Origin: UBA668 sp963720695
GTDB taxonomy: Bacteria; Actinomycetota; Acidimicrobiia; Acidimicrobiales; Ilumatobacteraceae
NCBI GenBank assembly: GCA_963720695.1
Contig: CAVRGG010000001.1
Coordinates: 806,001-870,000 of the forward strand
Direction: 5' to 3'
DNA length: 64,000 nt
Part shown: positions 36,533-45,153 of the stretch, piece after piece
Layout of the letters: every line of letters begins with the position of its first letter
Position numbering within the stretch: position 1 is the stretch's first letter
Position numbers and translations under genes: made by a program
The notes under the pieces: generated by a model
What the model was told of the DNA's origin: nothing
Databases searched by the model: none
Seen by the model: only the letters and a program-made list of their open reading frames with translations

Positions 36533-37287
36533 AGGCACAGGGCGCGGGAAAGGCACAGACCCGATTCCGTCGCGCCGTGCGTCCCGTGTCCAAGCAGCTC
36601 TGGCACTTCCACCTCGAGGGTTTCGAGCGCCTACCGGCCGAGGGCCCCGCGATCCTGGCGCCGAACCACGTCAGCTTCCTCGACTCCGCGTTCTTGATGC
36701 TGCACGTCCCGCGCAACATCAGCTTCGTCGGCAAGGCCGAGTACATGGACTCCTGGAAGACCAAGTTCCTGTTCCCGATGCTGGGCATGATCCCCATCGA
36801 TCGGTCGGGCGGCGACAAGAGCCAGGCGGCGCTCGCCACCGCTGAGGCCGTGTTGCGGCGCGGCGAGCTGTTCGGCATCTTTCCCGAAGGCACCAGGAGT
36901 CGCGACGGCTACCTGTACAAGGGGCGCACCGGCGCGGCGAGGCTGGCGATGACGGTCGGCTGCCCGATCTTCCCCGTCGGCGTCGTCGGCACTCGCGAGA
37001 TCCAACCACCCGACGCGAAGTTCCCCCGCTTGCGGCAGGAGTGCACCATTCGCATCGGTCGCCCGATCAACGTCGGTCGGTACAAGGATCGCGGCGACGA
37101 CCACCTCGTGTTGCGTCAGATCACCGACGAGTTGATGTTCGAGATCCGTGAGCTCACCGGCCAGGAGTACCGGAACGTGTACGCCGGTAAGACCGCCGAG
37201 ACCGAGCCCACCGTTGCCGCGAAGGTCGGCACGGTCGGCGACGTGGTCGAACGTGAGATGGTGGCCAGCGTCGCCGCAGGCGAGTAG
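36529..37287 (+). CDS. 1-acylglycerol-3-phosphate acyltransferase (PlsC family)
   Basis: Membrane-associated acyltransferase of phospholipid synthesis. The protein has 252 residues. NHVSFLD gives the catalytic HX4D and FPEGTRSRDG the acyl-acceptor motif; PIFPVGVVG is the third block. No clear membrane segment is present, so it is probably peripheral. The start GTG overlaps the stop of a possible 8-codon upstream ORF. The acyl-acceptor is not certain. Confidence 0.88.
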   Translation: MKAQGAGKAQTRFRRAVRPVSKQLWHFHLEGFERLPAEGPAILAPNHVSFLDSAFLMLHVPRNISFVGKAEYMDSWKTKFLFPMLGMIPIDRSGGDKSQAALATAEAVLRRGELFGIFPEGTRSRDGYLYKGRTGAARLAMTVGCPIFPVGVVGTREIQPPDAKFPRLRQECTIRIGRPINVGRYKDRGDDHLVLRQITDELMFEIRELTGQEYRNVYAGKTAETEPTVAAKVGTVGDVVEREMVASVAAGE

Positions 37288-37340
37288 GCGGTCGAAAAGT
37301 CTCCGGCTGTGGGGGAGGGCGGCCATAGACTTCGAGGCCT

Positions 37341-39314
37341 ATGGCCGACATCACGATCTCCCTCCCAGACGGTTCGCAGCGCTCCCTTTCCGCGGGTGCC
37401 ACTGCGACCACCCTGGCGGAGTCCATCGGGAGCCGGCTGGCGAAGGCCGCGGTGGCCGCAGTCGTCGACGGTGAGGAGTGGGACCTCGGCCGCGCCCTGC
37501 CCGACGGTGCCACGGTGGCGATCGTCACGGCCGAATCCGAGGCAGGTCGACATGTCCTGCGCCACAGCACGGCCCACGTCCTCGCGCAGGCGGTGACGCA
37601 ACTGTTCCCCGGTGCGAAGTACTCGATCGGACCTGCGATCACCGACGGCTTCTACTACGACTTCGAACTTCCCGACGGGCGCACGTTCACGGAGTCCGAT
37701 CTCGAGGCCATCGAAGCTCGCATGCGCGAGATCATGAAGGCCGACCAGCCCTTCGTGCGTGACGAACTTCCTGCCGCAGAAGCGCTCGCGGTGTTCGCCG
37801 ACCAGCCGTACAAGTGCGAGATCATCGAGCGCGTGTCCACCGGCGCGGCCGACAGCGAGGACGCGGGCGAGATCGGCAGCGGTGAGACCATCAGCGTCTA
37901 CCGCAACACACCCGAGTTCGTCGATCTGTGTCGAGGCCCGCACGTACCGAGCACGAGCCGCCTCGGCCACTTCAAGCTGATGAAGGTGGCGGGCGCCTAC
38001 TGGCGGGGCAACGAGAAGGGCCCGATGCTGCAGCGCATCTACGGGACGGCGTGGGAGTCGAAGGCCGCGCTCGAGGAGCATCTGCACCGTCTGGAGGAGG
38101 CCGAGAAGCGCGACCACCGCAAGCTCGCGGTCGAACTCGATCTGCTCAGCTTCCCGCAGGCGCTCGGCGGCGGGCTCGCCGTGTGGCACCCCAAGGGTGG
38201 CATCGTCCGCAAGGTCATGGAGGACTACAGCCGCGAGCGGCACCTCAATGGCGGGTACGAGTTCGTGTTCACGCCACACCTCGCGAACGGCAACCTGTTC
38301 GAGACGAGCGGTCACCTGTCCTGGTACAAGGACGGGATGTACCCGCCGATGGAGATGGACAACGGCACGTACTACCCGAAGCCGATGAACTGCCCCATGC
38401 ACTGCCTCATCTTCGACAGTCGTCAGCGCAGCTACCGCGAGCTGCCCCTGAGGCTGTTCGAACTGGGCACGGTGTACCGGTACGAGCGCGCCGGCACCCT
38501 CCACGGCCTGATGCGGATCCGCGGGTTCACGCAGGACGACAGCCACATCTTCTGCACCGAGGATCAACTGCAGGACGAGATCATCTCCCTGCTCGACTTC
38601 GTCATGAGCGTGCTGCGTGCGTTCGGATTCACCGACTTCACGGCCAACCTGTCCACGAAGGATCCTGAGAAGTACGTCGGCACCGACGAGAACTGGGACC
38701 GCGCCACCGAGGCGCTGCGCATGTCGCTCGAGAAGTACGACCTCGCGTACAAGATCAAGGACGGCGACGCGGCCTTCTACGGGCCGAAGATCGACATCGA
38801 CGTGAAGGACGCCATCGGCCGGACGTGGCAGCTGAGCACGATCCAGTGCGACTTCAACCTGCCGGAACGGTTCGGGCTGGAGTACGTCGGGGCCGACAAC
38901 AACCGGCACCGTCCGATCATGTTGCATCGTGCGCTGTTCGGTTCGATCGAGCGGTTCTTCGGTGTGCTCATCGAGCACTACGCCGGTGCGTTTCCGACGT
39001 GGATGGCGCCGGTCCAGGCGCGGGTGCTCCCCGTCGCAGAGGCACACCACGGCTATGCCCAACAGGTGGCCGAGCGGCTCCAGGAGGCGGGATTCCGCAC
39101 GGACCTGGTCGAGGCCAACGATCAGCTCGGCAAGCGGATCCGCGCGGCCAAGATGGAGAAGATCCCGTACGTGCTGGTCGTGGGCGACGACGACGTCGCC
39201 GCAGGCACACTCGGCGTCAACCCGCGCGGGGGCGACGTCGAGCGTGGCGTGGGTCTCGATGTGTTCGTCGATCGGCTCCGCGCCGAGGTCGACGCGCAGC
39301 TCGCCGTCACCTGA
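37341..39314 (+). CDS. thrS: Threonyl-tRNA synthetase
   Basis: Class II synthetase of 657 residues. Domain order: TGS (1-62), second editing domain with HSTAHVLAQAV and the YYDF block, catalytic domain with NCPMHC (zinc Cys) and the motif 2 region YRYERAGTLHGLMRIRGFTQDD, motif 3 HRALFGSIERF, and the anticodon-binding domain. A TAGACT box lies nine bases before the ATG. Its 3' end overlaps the convergent RIO kinase gene by 8 bases. thrS next to a HIT gene is a known actinobacterial arrangement. Confidence 0.97.
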   Translation: MADITISLPDGSQRSLSAGATATTLAESIGSRLAKAAVAAVVDGEEWDLGRALPDGATVAIVTAESEAGRHVLRHSTAHVLAQAVTQLFPGAKYSIGPAITDGFYYDFELPDGRTFTESDLEAIEARMREIMKADQPFVRDELPAAEALAVFADQPYKCEIIERVSTGAADSEDAGEIGSGETISVYRNTPEFVDLCRGPHVPSTSRLGHFKLMKVAGAYWRGNEKGPMLQRIYGTAWESKAALEEHLHRLEEAEKRDHRKLAVELDLLSFPQALGGGLAVWHPKGGIVRKVMEDYSRERHLNGGYEFVFTPHLANGNLFETSGHLSWYKDGMYPPMEMDNGTYYPKPMNCPMHCLIFDSRQRSYRELPLRLFELGTVYRYERAGTLHGLMRIRGFTQDDSHIFCTEDQLQDEIISLLDFVMSVLRAFGFTDFTANLSTKDPEKYVGTDENWDRATEALRMSLEKYDLAYKIKDGDAAFYGPKIDIDVKDAIGRTWQLSTIQCDFNLPERFGLEYVGADNNRHRPIMLHRALFGSIERFFGVLIEHYAGAFPTWMAPVQARVLPVAEAHHGYAQQVAERLQEAGFRTDLVEANDQLGKRIRAAKMEKIPYVLVVGDDDVAAGTLGVNPRGGDVERGVGLDVFVDRLRAEVDAQLAVT

Positions 39315-40164
39315 GCGGCAGCGCCTGCAGCAACTCGTCGCGCAGCGCGTCTGCGTCGACGGGCAGGCCGTGCGCGCTGAACCACTCGCAGATGTTCCGG
39401 CAGTCGCGGTCCAGGTACGAGAACCCCTGCGGGTTGCCGACCAGGTCGACCGCCTGCGGAAGATCGATCAGGACCAACCGGCCCTCGTGGACGAGCACGT
39501 TGTACGCGGACAGGTCCCCATGCGAATACCCGGCGAGGGCGAGCGTGAACAGCACATCGCGGAGCTGGCCGAACAGGTCTCGGGCCTCGGCACGCTCGGG
39601 CCGGAGTTGGGCGAGCCGAGGTGCCGCCGTGCCGTTTGGATGGCCGATGAACTCCATCAGCAGTTCGGTACCGATGAGCTGGACCGGGTAGGGCACGGCG
39701 GCGCCGGCCGACCACAGTCGGGAGAGCACGGCGAACTCGGCGACCGCCCATTGGCCGGCGATGAGCTCGCGGCCGAACTCGGTGCGGGTGGCCATCGCAC
39801 GGGTCTCGCGGCTGCGGCGAACTCGGCGTCCCTCGAGGTAGGTGGCATCGCGGTGGAACAACCGATGATGCGAGTCCCGGTAGCGCTTGGCCGCCATGAG
39901 GATCTCGCGGTCGTCGTCGGCTCGACGCACGAGCGAGACGTCGGCTTCCTTGCCGCTCTTGAGGACGCCGAGGTCAGTGTCGATCGCGCCGGGGGCCGTG
40001 ATGACCCAGTCGGGGATCGGCGACGGGCCGTGCGACGCGTCGGGATAGGTGCTCCAGTTGGGTTCTTCCGGGTCGTCGGACTCGGGGGTGATGACGGGAA
40101 GGGAAAGGGTGTACTCGTCGAGGTCGTCGTCGAAGCGGCGTCGCGAGCGGTGGTTGTTGGCCAC
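39307..40164 (-). CDS. RIO-family serine/threonine kinase
   Basis: Atypical protein kinase of 285 residues. The nucleotide loop is LKSGKEADVSLV; the catalytic loop is HGDLSAYNVLV (Asp catalytic, Asn metal-binding) and the metal Asp is in VLIDLPQAVD, where RIO proteins have the same LIDxPQ. An acidic N-terminal extension (1-45) precedes it. The bacterial role of RIO kinases is unknown. Start GTG 40164 has CAGGAG upstream. A leader peptide gene and a hairpin lie just upstream on the same strand. Confidence 0.9.
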   Translation of the reverse strand: MANNHRSRRRFDDDLDEYTLSLPVITPESDDPEEPNWSTYPDASHGPSPIPDWVITAPGAIDTDLGVLKSGKEADVSLVRRADDDREILMAAKRYRDSHHRLFHRDATYLEGRRVRRSRETRAMATRTEFGRELIAGQWAVAEFAVLSRLWSAGAAVPYPVQLIGTELLMEFIGHPNGTAAPRLAQLRPERAEARDLFGQLRDVLFTLALAGYSHGDLSAYNVLVHEGRLVLIDLPQAVDLVGNPQGFSYLDRDCRNICEWFSAHGLPVDADALRDELLQALPLR

Positions 40165-40202
40165 GGTGGGCTCCTGTGGTGTCGGTGCGGTGGAGAGGAC
40201 TC

Positions 40203-40225
40203 GGCACCGACAGCGCGTCGGTGCC
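40203..40225 (-). promoter_or_regulatory. Perfect 9-bp hairpin between leader peptide and RIO kinase
   Basis: GGCACCGAC at 40203-40211 and GTCGGTGCC at 40217-40225 form a perfect 9-bp stem with a 5-base loop. It begins at the stop codon of the leader peptide and lies about 40 bases before the kinase start. No T-run follows on the minus strand, so it is not a simple intrinsic terminator. It may be an attenuator stem or an RNA-stability element. Confidence 0.55.
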
Positions 40226-40266
40226 TAGATGAGAACGGGGGCGCGGAACACGGAGGCGATGGTCAT
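40225..40266 (-). CDS. Putative 13-residue leader peptide upstream of RIO kinase
   Basis: On the minus strand ATG at 40266 opens a 13-codon frame (MTIASVFRAPVLI) ending in TAG at 40227-40225. A perfect AAGGAGG (40280-40274) sits seven bases before the ATG, the strongest ribosome-binding site in the region. The stop touches a 9-bp hairpin. No run of one codon is present, so it is not a classical amino-acid attenuator by inspection. Translation is inferred only from the site. Confidence 0.5.
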   Translation of the reverse strand: MTIASVFRAPVLI

Positions 40267-40349
40267 GACACTGCCTCCTTTCTCACGCGCTCGCGGCGCA
40301 CCGGACCTGACGAACGGGAACGTATCGCGTCGATTCGTGCTCGGCCAGC

Positions 40350-40364
40350 TAATTTCGACCTGTG
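40350..40364 (+). promoter_or_regulatory. TAATTT box six bases before the HIT-protein GTG
   Basis: TAATTT at 40350-40355, six bases, then GTG 40362. The spacing fits a leaderless start, and no ribosome-binding site is present. Confidence 0.55.
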
Positions 40365-40868
40365 ACTCAACTCGACCGCATCTGGAACGGATGGCGTGCG
40401 CAGTACGTCAACGAGGCGGGCGGCCGGTCGCCGGATGCCCAGGGCAGCGTCTTCACCCAGATCCTGGAGTCGGGCATGTCCGACGAGGAGGCCCACATCG
40501 TGCATCGAGGCCCGCTCACCTTCGTCATCCTCAACGCGTTCCCGTACACGTCGGGTCACCTGATGGTGCTCCCGTACCGAGAGGTGGCCACGTTGGAAGA
40601 TCTCACCGCACCCGAAGCGACCGAAGTCTGGTCCACCGTGACCACGGCGGTGATCGCCGTGAAGAGCGCGTACCGGCCGGGTGGTGTGAACGTGGGGATC
40701 AACCTGGGACGCGCCGCGGGCGGGAGTGTGAGCGAGCATCTCCACGTCCACGTCGTGCCGCGGTGGTCCGGCGACGGGAACTTCATGACGGCGGTCGCCG
40801 AGGCGCGCACGCTGCCCGAACCGTTGTCGTTCTCGGCGGCGAAGCTGCGCGAGGCGTGGCCGTCATGA
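40362..40868 (+). CDS. HIT-domain protein, Ap4A phosphorylase/hydrolase-like
   Basis: Histidine-triad nucleotide-binding protein of 168 residues with the catalytic triad HLHVHVVPRW. The N-terminal WRAQYVNEA and NAFPYTSGHLMVLP match the actinobacterial group next to thrS, in which the mycobacterial member cleaves Ap4A phosphorolytically. Substrate here is inferred from that similarity and synteny. Its stop overlaps the next start as ATGA. Confidence 0.9.
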   Translation: MTQLDRIWNGWRAQYVNEAGGRSPDAQGSVFTQILESGMSDEEAHIVHRGPLTFVILNAFPYTSGHLMVLPYREVATLEDLTAPEATEVWSTVTTAVIAVKSAYRPGGVNVGINLGRAAGGSVSEHLHVHVVPRWSGDGNFMTAVAEARTLPEPLSFSAAKLREAWPS

Positions 40869-41356
40869 GCGTCGTCGTTCGTCGTAGCCACCCGGGTGAC
40901 GATCTCGCCCGGGCGGGTGCCATCGTGCAGGCCGCCTACTTCGCCCTGCCCGACTACCCCCGTGATGCCTATTACGACGCCGTGCTGGGCGACGTCGCCG
41001 GTCGAGCGCACGAGGCCGTGGTGGTGGTGGCGCTCCTCGACGACCGCCTCGTCGGGTGCCTCACCTACGTGCCCGATCACCACAACCCGCATGCCGAGTT
41101 CGACGACCCCAAGGCCGCCAGCTTCCGCTACTTCGGCGTCGATCCCTCGGTGCAGGGACAGGGTGTGGGCGAAGCGATGGTGCAGTGGTGCATCCACGAG
41201 ACCAAGCGCACGCATCACCGTCGGCTGCGGATCCACACGCTCGAATCGATGCCGGGGGCGCAGCGGATGTATCTCCGCCTGGGGTTCGAACGCGACCCAG
41301 AGCACGACGAGGACTGGGACGGCATCAAGGGCCTGGCCTTCGTACTGCACCTCTAG
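40865..41356 (+). CDS. GNAT-family N-acetyltransferase
   Basis: A 163-residue single-domain acetyltransferase. The acetyl-CoA site is FGVDPSVQGQGVGEAMVQW (Q/RxxGxG/A type), and the C-terminal MYLRLGFERDPE is the usual motif B end. ATG 40865 overlaps the HIT-gene stop. Substrate unknown. Confidence 0.9.
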   Translation: MSVVVRRSHPGDDLARAGAIVQAAYFALPDYPRDAYYDAVLGDVAGRAHEAVVVVALLDDRLVGCLTYVPDHHNPHAEFDDPKAASFRYFGVDPSVQGQGVGEAMVQWCIHETKRTHHRRLRIHTLESMPGAQRMYLRLGFERDPEHDEDWDGIKGLAFVLHL

Positions 41357-41380
41357 AGCGGGCGTGTGAGACTGGGCGAC

Positions 41381-42355
41381 ATGCGCGCCGTCGTCCTGCA
41401 GTCCCATGGTGGTCCCGAAGTGCTCACGATCGTCGAGGTCGAGGACCCGGTGCCCGGTCCTGAGGAGGTACTGGTGCGCGTGGCGGCGACGGCACTCAAC
41501 CGCGCCGACCTGTTGCAGCGGATGGGTCTCTACCCCGATCCGCGGGGCCGTGTGCCGGAGATCCCCGGCCTGGAGTTCGCCGGCACCGTCGCCGCCGTCG
41601 GGGAGCGGGCGAGCATGTGGTCGGTGGGAGATCGAGTGATGGGCATCGAGGCGGGCGGCGCCTACGCGGAGCTGATCACTACCCACGAGCGTCAGCTGCT
41701 GGCCGTGCCGGCCGGACTCGACCTCGTCGACGCCGCGGCGATCCCCGAGGTCTTCCTGACCGCGTGGGATGCGCTGGTGTTGCAGGGAGGACTGACCAGC
41801 GGTCGATGGGCGCTGGTCCACGCCGGTGCCAGCGGCGTCGGCACAGCTGCCATCCAGATCGCGAAGGCCGTCGGAGCTCGCATCGCGGTCACCTGCTCGT
41901 CGGGCAAGGCAGATCTCTGCCGCGAACTCGGTGCCGACCTCGTGCTGGAGCGCTCGCCCCACGACTGGCTGGCGGATGCCGTCGCCGCCGTGCCCGGCGG
42001 CTTTCACACGGTGCTCGACGTCATCGGCGGCGACGAGGTCGACCGCAACCTGCAGGCCGTCGCGGTGAAGGGCACCATCGTCCAGGTCGGCCTCATGGGT
42101 GGAGGGCGTACGCCCGTCAACGTCGGACTGCTGCTGGGCAAGCGGGCGACCTGGGTGGGCACCACGCTGCGGACGCGTCCGCTGGAGGAGAAGGTGGCCG
42201 TCACCCGTCGATTCGCCGCCGAGATGCTGCCGCTGTTCGACGCCGGTGAGCTTCGCCCCGTGATCGACAGCCGCTATCCCTTCGCCGAGATCGCCGCCGC
42301 GCACGCGCACATGGAAGCGAACGCGAACGCCGGCAAGATCCTCATCACCCTGTAG
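41381..42355 (+). CDS. Zinc-independent NAD(P)H:quinone oxidoreductase (MDR family)
   Basis: Medium-chain dehydrogenase of 324 residues, quinone-oxidoreductase type. MRAVVLQSHGGPEVL is the typical start. NRADLLQRMGLYPDP and the Rossmann stretch VHAGASGVGTAAIQIAKA are present. The catalytic zinc ligands of alcohol dehydrogenases are absent. ATG 41381 is preferred to GTG 41366: GAGACT and seven bases precede it. Confidence 0.88.
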   Translation: MRAVVLQSHGGPEVLTIVEVEDPVPGPEEVLVRVAATALNRADLLQRMGLYPDPRGRVPEIPGLEFAGTVAAVGERASMWSVGDRVMGIEAGGAYAELITTHERQLLAVPAGLDLVDAAAIPEVFLTAWDALVLQGGLTSGRWALVHAGASGVGTAAIQIAKAVGARIAVTCSSGKADLCRELGADLVLERSPHDWLADAVAAVPGGFHTVLDVIGGDEVDRNLQAVAVKGTIVQVGLMGGGRTPVNVGLLLGKRATWVGTTLRTRPLEEKVAVTRRFAAEMLPLFDAGELRPVIDSRYPFAEIAAAHAHMEANANAGKILITL

Positions 42356-42412
42356 CCCTCACCAGCCGTCCCTCCACCCGCAGCCGGAGAGCATCGCCGG
42401 ACCCGGAAAGGG
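42356..42412. other. Intergenic gap between convergent genes
   Basis: The 57 bases between the quinone oxidoreductase and the molybdoenzyme genes hold GC-rich inverted segments around CCGGACCCGGAAAGG but no convincing terminator with a T-run. Confidence 0.3.
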
Positions 42413-43954
42413 TCAGCGGACCTTGCACTTGATCGTGTGGTAGCCGGTGGCACCGTCGGGTGCGACGGGGGTGCGCTCCTCGGTCTGGGTCTCGCCGGTC
42501 TTGTCGGTGGCGCGGACCTCGATCTTGTAGTCACCGGCGGGCGCGTTCCAGTCGAGGACCCACTGGCGCCAGGCGTCGTCGGAGACGTCCGTCGCCAGCC
42601 GCGCCTCCTGCCACTCGCCGCCGTCGATGCGGACTTCGACCTTCTCGATGCCGCGGTGCTGCGCCCAGGCGACGCCGGCGATCTTCTGCGGGCCCGCCTC
42701 GATCGTCTTGCCGTTGCGTGGCACGTCGATGCGCGACTGGGTCTTGATCGGCCCGAGACGACCCCATCCGCGCGGCACCCAGTAACCCTGCTGATCCCAT
42801 GTCGTCAGCTCGATCTTGCTCAACCACTTCGTCGCACTCACGTAGCCGTACAGGCCGGGCACGACCAGGCGCGCCGGATAGCCGTGCTCGAGGGGGAGCG
42901 TGGCGCCGTTCATCCCGACCGCGATCATCGCATCGCGACCGTCGAACGCCGCCTCGACGGGGAACCCGCACGTCCAGCCGTCCTGGCTGGTGCTGTAGAC
43001 CTGCTCGGCGCTGTCCTGCACGCCGGCACGGTCGAGGATGTCCTGGAGCAGCACGCCGCGCCACACGGCGTTCCCGATGTAGGGACCGCCCACGTCGTTC
43101 GACACACAGCACAGGGTGACCACCCGCTCGACCTGCGGCATGGCGAGGAGTTCGTCGTAGGTGAAGCTGTAGGGCGAATCGACCATCCCCTTGATCTCGC
43201 ACTTCCACTTCGCCGCATCGACGCGGGGGAAGGAGAGTGCGGTGTCGATGCGATAGAAGTCCGAGTTCGGCGTGACGAACGGCGACGTCGGGCTGAGCGT
43301 CGCGGCATCGGGCACCGCAGGGATCGTGTCCACAGCACCCGCCGTGGGCAGGGGCGCCTTGGTGGCCTCGCGGATGTCGGAGATCCGGCGGTTGTCCAGT
43401 GCACGCGCCACCCCGCCGGCGGCGGCCGCGGCGATCGTGGCTGCACCGCTCGTCGCCAGGAATCGACGGCGATCCCAGCCGAGCGGCGCTTTGGACGGTC
43501 CGGGCGTCTCGATCGGCTTGGGCTGGAGCGCACGATGGAGCACGACGCCGCCGAGCAGAGCACCGAGCAGGCTGGGCACCGCAGCGCCCGCGCCTTCGCC
43601 GGGCCGGTGCATCGCGGCCACGGCGCCGACGAGTCCGAACACGCCGAAGCCGACCATGCCGACGACGGGCCGCCGTACGGACGCGATGCCCAGACCCACG
43701 GCGGCGACGGCGAGGATGCTGATGATCCCCACGCGCAGGGCGAGCTTGTCGTTGGAGCCGAAGGTGTCGATGGCGAACTGCTTGACCCACCGTGGGACTC
43801 GGTCGATGACCTCGCTCCCGACGGCGTCGATGGGCGAGACGACGTCGGTGATCGCCGCGACGAGCATGCCCGTCGTGACGGCGAGCGCGCCGGAGACGAA
43901 GCCGGCGATGGCTCCGATGGATCTGCTCGGGGTACCGGGTGATGAGGTGTTCAT
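42413..43954 (-). CDS. Membrane-anchored sulfite-oxidase-family molybdoenzyme
   Basis: A 513-residue protein. The first 145 residues hold about four membrane segments. A twin-Arg-like WDRRRFLATSG precedes a fifth hydrophobic stretch, then the SUOX-fold molybdopterin domain (about 215-390) faces outside. The Mo-ligand cysteine is in VTLCCVSNDVGGPYIGN and LEHGYPARLVVPGLYG is typical. A C-terminal Ig-like dimerisation domain follows. The same fold includes MsrP, the periplasmic methionine sulfoxide reductase, and sulfite oxidase. Translationally coupled to the upstream sensor kinase gene (ATGA). Confidence 0.88.
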   Translation of the reverse strand: MNTSSPGTPSRSIGAIAGFVSGALAVTTGMLVAAITDVVSPIDAVGSEVIDRVPRWVKQFAIDTFGSNDKLALRVGIISILAVAAVGLGIASVRRPVVGMVGFGVFGLVGAVAAMHRPGEGAGAAVPSLLGALLGGVVLHRALQPKPIETPGPSKAPLGWDRRRFLATSGAATIAAAAAGGVARALDNRRISDIREATKAPLPTAGAVDTIPAVPDAATLSPTSPFVTPNSDFYRIDTALSFPRVDAAKWKCEIKGMVDSPYSFTYDELLAMPQVERVVTLCCVSNDVGGPYIGNAVWRGVLLQDILDRAGVQDSAEQVYSTSQDGWTCGFPVEAAFDGRDAMIAVGMNGATLPLEHGYPARLVVPGLYGYVSATKWLSKIELTTWDQQGYWVPRGWGRLGPIKTQSRIDVPRNGKTIEAGPQKIAGVAWAQHRGIEKVEVRIDGGEWQEARLATDVSDDAWRQWVLDWNAPAGDYKIEVRATDKTGETQTEERTPVAPDGATGYHTIKCKVR

Positions 43955-45153
43955 GAGTGCTCCTTCGGGGGGAACCAGAGTCGGATGTCGCCGCCGGGAC
44001 CGTCGCCCAACCACGCACGGCCGCCGTGCTGCTGCACGAGGGCGCGAGTGATGGCGAGGCCCAGGCCGGCATGACCGGTGCGGGTCGTACGGGCCGGGTC
44101 GGCGCGGGTGAACGGGTCGAATGCGTGGGCACGGAAGTCGGCGGGAAAGCCGGGTCCGTCGTCGAGGATGCGCACCGAGACTCCGTCGGCAGCCGTGGTG
44201 ACGCTGAGTCGGACGTTGCCGTCGGCGACGCAGTGCCCGATGGCGTTCTCGATCGGATTGCGCAAGACCCGACCGATGTCGAGTGCGGTGGCGTTCACGA
44301 AGGCCGGCCCGTCGGACGTGAGATGCAGGTGGACCCCGCGGCGCTCGGCCAGGGGGGTGAGTGCTTCGACCGCCTCGTGGGCGACCTCGGCCACCGAGAC
44401 GGTCTCGGTCGCGCTCGGCCGGGCACCAGCCTCGATGCGCGCGTACTCGACGAGTTGATCGAGCAGCGCTTCCACGTTGATCAGTTCGTTGCCGATGATC
44501 CCCATGTATCGGTCGGGATCGGTGGCGACGCCGTCCTGAAGGCTCTCCACGGCCGCCCGAATGGCAGCGAGTGGGGTGCGCAGATCGTGGCCGACGCTCG
44601 TGAAGAGCATCTGCCGGGCAGCGCCGAGTCGCTCGCGCTCCACGGCGGCGTCGTGCAGCGTCGACACCATCTCGTCGACGGCGGCGGCGGTGCGCCCGAC
44701 CTCGTCGACGCGCCGGATCCCGGTGCGCACGGTGAGATCACCGGCTGCGACCTGTTCGGCCACCTCGCCGAGACGGGCGATGTCGCGGGCGAGGGGCCGG
44801 GTCAGTTGCGTGCCGACCACCAGCGCGATCCCGCACGACAGGATCAGCACGACCAGGAACAACCGATAGTCGTGCGAGGAGAGGAACATCGCGTTCGATG
44901 CGGCGGAGGTGGTGACGGCGCCGAGCGCGAGCGAGCACAACCCGACCACGAGAGCGGCACCGGCCACGCTCGCCCTGCTCGACACCCACCGGCGCAGCAG
45001 CGGGACGAGGGCGGCCGCCACCACGGCCGGAGCGGCGAGGATGATGATGAGGTGCAACCGTTCGTCGCCGTTCGGCGGCTGGAGGAGCACTTCGGCGAGG
45101 ACGATGGCGCCGAGGACCAGGCCGGTCAGCCACAGCAGCAGGCGGGCGCTCAT
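43951..45153 (-). CDS. Membrane sensor histidine kinase
   Basis: A 400-residue kinase. About four membrane segments occupy residues 1-135, with only short loops outside. A HAMP domain, HisKA with SVGHDLRTPLAAIR (phosphorylated His) and an HATPase_c domain (NPIENAIGH N-box, DDGPGFP, GHAGLGLAI) follow. Start ATG overlaps the response regulator stop (ATGA). The next gene overlaps it in the same way, so the molybdoenzyme is part of the same operon. Confidence 0.93.
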   Translation of the reverse strand: MSARLLLWLTGLVLGAIVLAEVLLQPPNGDERLHLIIILAAPAVVAAALVPLLRRWVSSRASVAGAALVVGLCSLALGAVTTSAASNAMFLSSHDYRLFLVVLILSCGIALVVGTQLTRPLARDIARLGEVAEQVAAGDLTVRTGIRRVDEVGRTAAAVDEMVSTLHDAAVERERLGAARQMLFTSVGHDLRTPLAAIRAAVESLQDGVATDPDRYMGIIGNELINVEALLDQLVEYARIEAGARPSATETVSVAEVAHEAVEALTPLAERRGVHLHLTSDGPAFVNATALDIGRVLRNPIENAIGHCVADGNVRLSVTTAADGVSVRILDDGPGFPADFRAHAFDPFTRADPARTTRTGHAGLGLAITRALVQQHGGRAWLGDGPGGDIRLWFPPKEHS

